5,845 nucleotides of DNA from Prevotella sp. (GTDB lineage Bacteria; Bacteroidota; Bacteroidia; Bacteroidales; Bacteroidaceae), in NCBI GenBank assembly GCA_017424205.1, contig JAFPAS010000036.1, forward strand, positions 1 to 5,845, read 5' to 3'. Positions 1-4,870 of the stretch are shown here, piece by piece; position 1 is the stretch's first letter; each line of letters opens with the position of its first letter. Under the pieces are notes generated by a model. It searched no databases. It was not told the origin of the DNA and saw only the letters and a list, made by a program, of their open reading frames with translations. The translations under genes and the position numbers were made by a program.

Positions 1-1
1 A

Positions 2-847
2 GAGGCAGAGTTTTTCGTGCATGTCGATGCGAAGAGCGACATAAGCCAGTTCAATCTGTTGTCAGCCGACCCGCGAGTTCATTTTACTGTAGAGCGGCAC
101 AATGTCATGTGGGGCAGTTTCGGACAGGTCAGATATCAGATGACCTTGCTGAAAGAAGCATTGCGGGCAGAAAGGCGTTTTGACTATTTCTTTTCAATCA
201 GCGGACTTGATTATCCTCTGTGGTCAAACAGCCGTATCATGCGACACATAGAACAGCATCAGGGAGAGGAATTCCTGTTTGCTACATGTCTGACAGACCG
301 TCCTGAGGCGGCTCGGCTTTATCAAGAATATAGATTCCTGAACACTCGTCCGTGGCGTTACGGCACGCTGAAGAGCAAGTTCCGCGTCGCTCTGCGTCAT
401 GCTCTAAAGGCATTCGGGCTGCGCAAACCATTGACAATCAGTTCGCACAATGGCGAATATAAACTATATAAAGGAGGCTCATGGTGGGGCATAACACGTC
501 AGTTGGCAGAAGAGGCTGTTAGCTTTTATGATAACGACCGCCGCTTCACGCGATATTTCGTCAATGCCTTCGGTCCTGATGAGACATTCATTCACACCAT
601 AGCCATGAATGGTGAGCGGGCACCGCACTGCACGCTGATAGCGCCAGATGATGCCGTCAGCCTTGCCGTCCTCTCTCCTCTGACATACATAGAATATGGC
701 AAGGAGATAAAAATCTTCACGGAAGAAGATTTCAATACGCTTATTTCATCGGGCAAGATGTTCTGTCGCAAGACCGTGAGCGGCACGAGCGATGCGCTGA
801 TAAGCATGATAGACAGACACAGAACCCAAGAAGAACACACATTATGA
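2..847 (+). CDS. GT14-type (core-2/I-branching) glycosyltransferase, 5' partial
   Basis: Probable beta-1,6-N-acetylglucosaminyltransferase-like enzyme that adds a sugar to a surface polysaccharide or glycolipid. The reading frame is open to the window's left edge. The GTG at 17 is not a start but an internal valine in FFVHVDAKSD, the first conserved block of the family (usually HxDxKS). Counting from that valine, further family blocks are WGSFGQ (32-37), FFSISGLDYPLW (58-69), GSWWGITR (154-161) and FGPDETFIHT (185-194). The PDE motif is the region that holds the proposed catalytic glutamate in GT14 enzymes. About 281 residues are visible, so roughly 25-35 N-terminal residues are probably missing. 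No membrane segment is seen. The stop overlaps the next gene's start (ATGA, 844-847), which suggests translational coupling. The fold family is clear; donor and acceptor sugars cannot be told from sequence. Confidence 0.85.
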   Translation, partial: EAEFFVHVDAKSDISQFNLLSADPRVHFTVERHNVMWGSFGQVRYQMTLLKEALRAERRFDYFFSISGLDYPLWSNSRIMRHIEQHQGEEFLFATCLTDRPEAARLYQEYRFLNTRPWRYGTLKSKFRVALRHALKAFGLRKPLTISSHNGEYKLYKGGSWWGITRQLAEEAVSFYDNDRRFTRYFVNAFGPDETFIHTIAMNGERAPHCTLIAPDDAVSLAVLSPLTYIEYGKEIKIFTEEDFNTLISSGKMFCRKTVSGTSDALISMIDRHRTQEEHTL

Positions 848-1782
848 GAGTAACCATACTTGTTCCGGTGTATAAAGTAGAGCGGTATATAGCAGAATGC
901 GCCGAATCGCTTTTCACTCAGACATACCCAGATATAGACTATATCTTCTGCGATGACGGTACGCCAGACAGCAGTATCAATGTGCTGCAGTCGGTGGTGG
1001 AACGCCATCCTGAACGCCAGGGTAGAGTGACCATCATCACTAATGAGACAAACAAGGGTGCTGGTGCCACACGCCGCCGCCTGATAGAACATGTTCAGAC
1101 AGAAGCCTTCACTTTTGTCGATGCTGACGACTGCCTGCCAACGACAGCCATTGCCGCTCTTGTGAAATGCATGGAGCAGAGTGGGGCAGACATTGTCGAT
1201 GGAGCGTTTGCCAACTATGCTGGTGGTTCTGCAGGAACACCGCAGAGTCCTTATCACGGAAGCCGCCAGTCATATCAGCGTCGGCTGATGTGTCAGAACA
1301 TCATACCCAATCGTCTTTGGGGAAAACTATACCATCAGCGTGTCATAGAGCGCGTGCCAGATATGTTCAAGGAAGGCATCGACTACAGCGAGGACTTCTC
1401 TGCCTCAGTGCGCCTGGCGGCAGTAACCGAACGAGCATGGACCGACGAACTGGTTTATCTCTATCGTACAGACAACATGTCGTCATATACGAAGAATGTC
1501 AGCCGTAAGAGCGTGGTGTCATATCTGCGTGCCTCAAACGAGGTGCTGCGTTTCTTCCATATGCGTGGCCATCTGCCTCTCTCGCTTGAGATAGGGCTGC
1601 TCAATGTCTACCGAGCCAGTCACGATGCCGGCATCAGTCTTGCTGAAACAGACACACTTGTGCCGTATATACCAGAACATTTTACGGCTATTCTGCTCCG
1701 AATCTTGCTCCGTTCGCGTGGAATAATCTATGCGTTTGGCGACATCCTGTATCGTGCAGTAAGGATGTTGGTGGCAAGATGA
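844..1782 (+). CDS. GT2 family glycosyltransferase
   Basis: A GT-A fold, family 2 transferase of 312 residues, likely moving a sugar from a nucleotide-sugar donor onto a growing polysaccharide or LPS-type glycan at the inner face of the cytoplasmic membrane. The N-terminus MRVTILVPVYKVERYI is the classic GT2 opening strand. CDDGTPDSS (36-44) is the nucleotide-binding loop, FVDADD (91-96) carries the DxD metal site, and GIDYSEDF (178-185) matches the acceptor-side ED motif that supplies the catalytic base. The last 30 residues are hydrophobic with regularly spaced arginines, like an amphipathic helix that would sit on the membrane. The ATG at 844 overlaps the upstream stop. Together with the GT14 gene this looks like the end of a glycan biosynthesis operon. 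Substrate is unknown. Confidence 0.9.
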   Translation: MRVTILVPVYKVERYIAECAESLFTQTYPDIDYIFCDDGTPDSSINVLQSVVERHPERQGRVTIITNETNKGAGATRRRLIEHVQTEAFTFVDADDCLPTTAIAALVKCMEQSGADIVDGAFANYAGGSAGTPQSPYHGSRQSYQRRLMCQNIIPNRLWGKLYHQRVIERVPDMFKEGIDYSEDFSASVRLAAVTERAWTDELVYLYRTDNMSSYTKNVSRKSVVSYLRASNEVLRFFHMRGHLPLSLEIGLLNVYRASHDAGISLAETDTLVPYIPEHFTAILLRILLRSRGIIYAFGDILYRAVRMLVAR

Positions 1783-1798
1783 AGAGTTGATTGCAGAT

Positions 1799-1815
1799 GA
1801 CAGAGAATCTCTGTC
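1799..1815 (+). other. Small hairpin after the GT2 gene, possible weak terminator
   Basis: GACAGAG (1799-1805) and CTCTGTC (1809-1815) form a perfect 7-bp stem with a 3-base loop. It lies in the 65-base gap between the GT2 gene and lplA. No run of T follows, so an intrinsic terminator is not well supported. It may separate the glycan genes from lplA or may be chance. Confidence 0.25.
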
Positions 1816-1847
1816 TCACTTACTCGCAGAATATTCCTTAATCCACC

Positions 1848-2822
1848 ATGAAATACATAGCACTACCTGACAATACAGAGCGCAGTCTGGCGTTCTATCT
1901 TGCCATGGAGGAGCATGTGGCGCATACTGTTGATGCTGACGATTGCTTCTTCATGTGGCAGACAGACCCGTCGGTCATAATAGGCCGTAACCAGCTTATG
2001 GCTAATGAAGTGAACACCTCCTACTGCCACAATAACGGTATACAGATATACCGAAGGAAAAGCGGTGGCGGATGCGTCTATTCTGACCGAGGCAACATCA
2101 TGATGAGTTACATAACACGCGACGAGCATGTTGGCATGACATTTTACCGTTATGTCAACATGCTTGTACTCGTTTTAAGCCGTATGGGCATACAGGCAGA
2201 GCCAACAGGTCGTAATGATGTGCTAATCGGAGGGCGTAAGGTGTCGGGCAATGCCTTCTATCATATTCCTGGGCGTAGCATCGTACATGGCACAATGCTT
2301 TACGACACAGATATGCAGCACATGATAAACAGCATCACTCCTGACACAGAGAAACTTGCAAGCAAGGGCGTTGAGAGTGTGCGCCAGCGTATAACGCTAC
2401 TGAAAGAACACACCGCTATGCCTATTGACGAGTTTATGCAGCACGTACGCCAGACACTCTGTCGTGACACCGTGACGTTGACAGCAGATGATATACGATG
2501 CATAGAAGAACGAGAGAAAGAATATCTGACGGAAGAATTTCTCTATGGCAACAATCCAAAGCACACTATTGTGCGCCGTCGTCGCTTCGAAGGCGTAGGA
2601 ACCGTGGCGCTCAGCATGACGCTGAAAAATAATGTGATAACAAGCGCTTCGCTCACGGGCGACTATTTCGAGACGGGTTGTGGTGTAGATGACATATTGT
2701 GCAGTCTGAAAGGCATGGTGCTTACACGTGAGGCGGCAGAACGTGTCGTACCGCAAAATATTGATAGTATAATAGCGGGAATGACGAGAGAAATGTTTAT
2801 CAGCCTGCTTCTTGATGAGTGA
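1848..2822 (+). CDS. lplA: Lipoate-protein ligase A
   Basis: Cytoplasmic ligase of 324 residues that activates free lipoate with ATP to lipoyl-AMP and transfers it to a specific lysine on lipoyl-domain proteins such as GcvH. The large catalytic domain carries IIGRNQ (44-49), the signature RRKSGGGCVYSDRGN (69-83; family pattern RRxSGGGAVYHDxGN) and GRNDVLIGGRKVSGNAFY (121-138). K131 matches the lysine that contacts lipoyl-AMP in E. coli LplA. HGTMLYD (148-154) follows. Residues from about 228 to the end form the small C-terminal domain (FLYGNNPKHT, then FEGVGTVALSMTLKNNVI), so it is a full-length two-domain ligase. The ATG at 1848 fits the family N-terminus; no Shine-Dalgarno is seen, as is usual in Bacteroidetes. 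No TAnnTTTG promoter was found in the 65 bases upstream. Its position before gcvT and gcvH suggests GcvH as a main client, though 2-oxoacid dehydrogenase E2 subunits are also possible. Confidence 0.93.
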   Translation: MKYIALPDNTERSLAFYLAMEEHVAHTVDADDCFFMWQTDPSVIIGRNQLMANEVNTSYCHNNGIQIYRRKSGGGCVYSDRGNIMMSYITRDEHVGMTFYRYVNMLVLVLSRMGIQAEPTGRNDVLIGGRKVSGNAFYHIPGRSIVHGTMLYDTDMQHMINSITPDTEKLASKGVESVRQRITLLKEHTAMPIDEFMQHVRQTLCRDTVTLTADDIRCIEEREKEYLTEEFLYGNNPKHTIVRRRRFEGVGTVALSMTLKNNVITSASLTGDYFETGCGVDDILCSLKGMVLTREAAERVVPQNIDSIIAGMTREMFISLLLDE

Positions 2823-2848
2823 TGTGCGATTTCTGATTTTTGTATATT

Positions 2849-2872
2849 TAACATAAAAAAATATGTTATTTT
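2849..2872 (+). terminator. AT-rich hairpin after lplA, weak terminator candidate
   Basis: TAACATA (2849-2855) and TATGTTA (2862-2868) form a perfect 7-bp stem around a loop of six A, followed directly by TTTT (2869-2872). The position, 26 bases after the lplA stop, and the T run fit an intrinsic terminator. The stem has only one G-C pair and would be weak. Confidence 0.35.
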
Positions 2873-2904
2873 GGATGTGATATAGTGAAAATTATTTATT
2901 TTTG
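2870..2904 (+). promoter_or_regulatory. Candidate Bacteroidetes promoter P1 upstream of gcvT
   Basis: TATTTTTG (2897-2904) matches the Bacteroidetes -7 element TAnnTTTG, and TTTG (2870-2873) could serve as the -33 element. The 23-base gap is slightly longer than the usual 19-21. If used, transcription would start near 2911 and give a leader of about 220 bases with the pairable segments at 2930-2996. The AT-rich setting makes chance matches likely. Confidence 0.4.
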
Positions 2905-2929
2905 CAGATGAAAATATTCTATGAAGCCA

Positions 2930-2996
2930 AGGCTGGTTTCTGCTTGTCTGAAGGAATGTCTTGACAGACATGCTGACTCTTTAGATAAGACAGCCT
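2930..2996 (+). other. Nested stem-loops, possible structured gcvT leader RNA
   Basis: Three nested stems can be drawn by hand. The outer stem is AGGCTG (2930-2935) with CAGCCT (2991-2996). The middle stem is CTTGTCT (2943-2949) with AGATAAG (2983-2989), which includes one G-U pair. The inner hairpin is ATGTCT (2956-2961) with AGACAT (2966-2971) and loop TGAC. TGTCTG (2945-2950) can instead pair with CAGACA (2965-2970). This would be transcribed only from P1. It resembles no riboswitch class I recognise, and short stems of this kind can arise by chance. Confidence 0.3.
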
Positions 2997-3041
2997 GCTC
3001 CTCGGAAAAGAATACAAGCATTCTCTTCTCTCGGTTTGCAC

Positions 3042-3049
3042 TATCTTTG
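3042..3049 (+). promoter_or_regulatory. Candidate -7 element of the main gcvT promoter (P2)
   Basis: TATCTTTG within CTATCTTTGCAC is a full match to the Bacteroidetes -7 consensus TAnnTTTG and has the frequent CA after it. No good TTTG lies 19-21 bases upstream, so the -33 element would be degenerate. Transcription would start near 3056, giving a leader of about 74 bases with a small hairpin, AGCC (3071-3074) with GGCT (3079-3082). It probably drives gcvT-gcvH and, by read-through, gcvPA. Confidence 0.5.
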
Positions 3050-3129
3050 CACACGCTTCGTATTTATTGCAGCCTTATGGCTTTGCTTCTTGATAATCTA
3101 CAACCTAATAATCTAACAAACTATCAGTC

Positions 3130-4209
3130 ATGGAAAACAAGAGAACCTGTCTTTACGACAAGCATGTGTCGCTGGGCGCACTTATCAGTCCGTTCGGAGG
3201 CTTTGACATGCCTATACAGTACAGCGATATCATCAGCGAGCATAATGCTGTGCGCAATGCCTGCGGTGTCTTCGATGTTAGCCATATGGGTGAGGTGACT
3301 GTAACCGGACCAGACGCAGAACGTTATGTTAACCATATCTTCACTAACGACGTGACCGGTATGCCGGCAGGAAAGATACTCTACGGCATGATGCTGTATG
3401 AGGATGGCGGAACTGTAGACGACCTTCTGGTATATAAGATGGGCGAGAACAATTTCTTCATCGTTATCAATGCTGCAAATATTGATAAAGACTGGGCATG
3501 GATGACTCAGCATGCTGACGGATTTGATATAGACCTTCGCCATGTTTCTGACGCTTACGGTCAACTTGCAGTGCAGGGTCCAGACTCTCAGCAGGTGATG
3601 GAGGAAGTGCTCGGATTGCCATGCGTAGAGCTCACATTCTACACAGTAAAGACCATTGGTGAAACCATTGTCAGCCGTACGGGATATACCGGAGAAGACG
3701 GATTCGAGATATACGACACAGAGGAGAATATCCGCGCCATGTGGGATAAACTCATTGCCAGTGGCAGATGCACGCCTTGCGGACTTGGATGTCGTGATAC
3801 GCTGCGTTTCGAAGCAGGACTTCCGCTCTACGGCGACGAACTGACGGCAGAGATATCGCCAGTCATGGCAGGGCTTTCAATGTTCTGCAAACTCACAAAA
3901 GATAATTTTATCGGCAAGGAAGCTTTAGTTAAGCAGAAAGCTGACGGTGTGGCACAGAAAATCGTAGGCATAGAACTGGCAGATAAGGCTATTCCACGCC
4001 ACGGATATAGTGTGCTGAAGGACGGCGAAAAGATAGGCGAGGTGACAACAGGCTATCACACAATAACAACCGACCGCAGTGTGTGCATGGCGCTCATCGA
4101 CTCGCGCTATGCTGCGCTCGACACTGAAGTAGACATCCAGATACGCAAGAAGGTGTTTGCTGGCAAGGTGGTAAAAAAGAAATTCTACGAGAAAAGATAT
4201 CATAAATAA
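3130..4209 (+). CDS. gcvT: Glycine cleavage system T protein (aminomethyltransferase)
   Basis: T protein of the glycine cleavage system, 359 residues, the normal length. It takes the aminomethyl group from the lipoyl arm of GcvH, releases ammonia and forms 5,10-methylene-tetrahydrofolate in the cytoplasm. Visible family blocks are FGGFDMPIQY (22-31), VFDVSHMGE (48-55 region), GGTVDDLLVYK (93-103, an aspartate pair that includes the equivalent of the catalytic Asp), SRTGYTGEDGFEI (182-194, folate pocket) and DTLRFEAGLPLYG (223-235). The C-terminal barrel has IGEVTTGYHT and ends in a lysine-rich tail. The ATG at 3130 places the usual LYDKHVSLGA opening a few residues in. There is no Shine-Dalgarno; the leader has AACCTAATAAT (3102-3112). 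It is followed after 54 bases by gcvH, almost certainly in one transcript. Confidence 0.97.
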   Translation: MENKRTCLYDKHVSLGALISPFGGFDMPIQYSDIISEHNAVRNACGVFDVSHMGEVTVTGPDAERYVNHIFTNDVTGMPAGKILYGMMLYEDGGTVDDLLVYKMGENNFFIVINAANIDKDWAWMTQHADGFDIDLRHVSDAYGQLAVQGPDSQQVMEEVLGLPCVELTFYTVKTIGETIVSRTGYTGEDGFEIYDTEENIRAMWDKLIASGRCTPCGLGCRDTLRFEAGLPLYGDELTAEISPVMAGLSMFCKLTKDNFIGKEALVKQKADGVAQKIVGIELADKAIPRHGYSVLKDGEKIGEVTTGYHTITTDRSVCMALIDSRYAALDTEVDIQIRKKVFAGKVVKKKFYEKRYHK

Positions 4210-4263
4210 CCGCAGAATATTTGGCGGGAACTGACTATAAACAAACCTAATAATATTAATACT

Positions 4264-4647
4264 ATGGCAAAAGTAATCGAAGGGCTCTATTATTCAGAGA
4301 GCCATGAATATGTGAAAGTAGAAGGCGAATACGGATACATCGGCATCACAGACTACGCACAACACGCACTTGGAAATGTTGTTTATGTTGACCTGCCAGA
4401 GGTGGACGACGAAGTTGAGGCTGGCGAGGAATTTGGAGCTGTAGAGAGTGTTAAGGCAGCGAGCGATCTTATCTCACCTGTCACAGGAACAGTCGTTGAA
4501 GTTAACGAAGCGCTGGAAGATGAGCCAGAACTTGTAAACGCTGATGCATACGCCAACTGGATAATCAAGGTTAAACTGTCAGATCCTGTAGAGCTCGACG
4601 AACTTATGGATGCTGACGCATACACTGAGTTTACGGCAAAGGCATAA
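4264..4647 (+). CDS. gcvH: Glycine cleavage system H protein (lipoyl carrier)
   Basis: H protein of 127 residues, the usual size. Its lipoyl arm shuttles the aminomethyl group from P protein to T protein and is then reoxidised by dihydrolipoamide dehydrogenase. YYSESHEYVKVEGEYGYIGITDYAQHALGNVVYVDLPEV (9-47) is the family N-terminal half. FGAVESVKAASDLISPVTG (57-75) is the lipoyl hairpin, with K64 as the lipoylated lysine. NEALEDEPELVN and YANWIIKVK are the conserved C-terminal blocks. The protein is very acidic, as usual for GcvH. The start is set by the family N-terminus; the leader is AT-rich with AACCTAATAAT (4244-4254) and no Shine-Dalgarno. K64 is the expected target of the upstream LplA. 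Confidence 0.97.
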   Translation: MAKVIEGLYYSESHEYVKVEGEYGYIGITDYAQHALGNVVYVDLPEVDDEVEAGEEFGAVESVKAASDLISPVTGTVVEVNEALEDEPELVNADAYANWIIKVKLSDPVELDELMDADAYTEFTAKA

Positions 4648-4670
4648 CTCTCTGAGCATGTAGCATAAAA

Positions 4671-4738
4671 GCAAGACATCAGGCATGAAGCAGAACAATT
4701 CATGTCTGACGTCTTGCGTACGTATCTTTTTCTCTTTC
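4671..4738 (+). terminator. Long imperfect hairpin plus T-rich tract: terminator or attenuator candidate
   Basis: Arms 4671-4689 and 4699-4717 are reverse complements over 19 positions, with one G-U pair and one A-C mismatch, around a 9-base loop. A T-rich stretch lies at 4725-4738. The stem starts 23 bases after the gcvH stop. Against a simple intrinsic terminator, about seven mixed bases (4718-4724) separate the stem from the T-rich part. It could instead be a partial terminator that lowers gcvPA transcription, or a hairpin that protects the gcvT-gcvH mRNA 3' end. Confidence 0.45.
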
Positions 4739-4762
4739 ATGCTTCATTTATGAATTAGAGCA

Positions 4763-4797
4763 ATGCTTTCAGAGAAGCAGAGTCTTGCTGAAAGCAT
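4763..4797 (+). other. Second hairpin upstream of gcvPA
   Basis: ATGCTTTCAG (4763-4772) and CTGAAAGCAT (4788-4797) form a perfect 10-bp stem with a 15-base loop, 73 bases before the gcvPA start. The loop contains GAAGCAGA (4774-4781), which also occurs at 4687-4694 at the tip of the first hairpin. The loop and right arm also contain GTCTTGCT (4782-4789), complementary to AGCAAGAC (4670-4677) at the foot of the first hairpin. No T run follows, so it is not a terminator. Confidence 0.5.
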
Positions 4798-4870
4798 ATT
4801 CCATGAGCGCAAAACACAGACCATAATTACGGACAGACCAAACCACCAGTCCGCATATAACCTTAATACC

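Larger units (their letters stand above)
2823..3129 (+). other. Intergenic region lplA-gcvT: AT-rich hairpin, promoters, foldable leader
   Basis: This 307-base gap holds no convincing gene. It starts very AT-rich (2830-2915) with a hairpin and a candidate promoter, becomes mixed in composition with several pairable segments (2923-3030), then has a second, better -7 element (3042-3049) and an AT-rich untranslated leader up to the gcvT start. An open frame at 2921-3298 runs into gcvT out of phase, resembles no known protein and is judged spurious. I looked for the conserved cores of the glycine riboswitch and did not find them. Confidence 0.7.
4648..4870 (+). other. Intergenic region gcvH-gcvPA with competing RNA pairings
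   Basis: This 223-base gap is unusually long for neighbouring genes of one pathway. It holds a long imperfect inverted repeat (4671-4717), a pyrimidine-rich stretch (4725-4738), a second perfect hairpin (4763-4797) and alternative pairings between the two. An 18-codon ORF at 4702-4758 is possible but looks like chance. From 4754 the gcvPA frame is open, so part of this region could be coding if an upstream start were used. Confidence 0.6.

Noticed and set aside
17..19. GTG at 17 as start of the first gene
   Set aside because: It falls inside the conserved FFVHVDAKSD block, and the frame is open to the window edge, so the gene starts upstream.
592..1257. 221-codon reverse-strand open frame across the two glycosyltransferase genes
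   Set aside because: It is antisense to two clear genes with conserved motifs, is rich in Cys/Ser/His typical of antisense translation, and matches no family.
1118..1947. Near-identical DNA encoding VDADDC in the GT2 gene (1118-1135) and in lplA (1930-1947)
   Set aside because: In the GT2 it is the DxD metal site; in lplA it is a poorly conserved loop. The likeness covers only 18 bases and is best taken as coincidence.
2905..3129. Glycine or tetrahydrofolate riboswitch upstream of gcvT
   Set aside because: The conserved core sequences I know for these classes are not visible. Only generic stems can be drawn, so I left it as an unclassified leader.
2921..3298. 125-codon open frame in the lplA-gcvT gap running into gcvT
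   Set aside because: It overlaps the start of gcvT out of phase by about 170 bases, has no recognisable domain or hydrophobic pattern, and spans the best promoter candidate.
4210..4227. CCGC/GCGG hairpin after the gcvT stop
   Set aside because: The stem is 4 bp with a 10-base loop and no T run; too weak to call, and gcvT-gcvH spacing fits one transcript.
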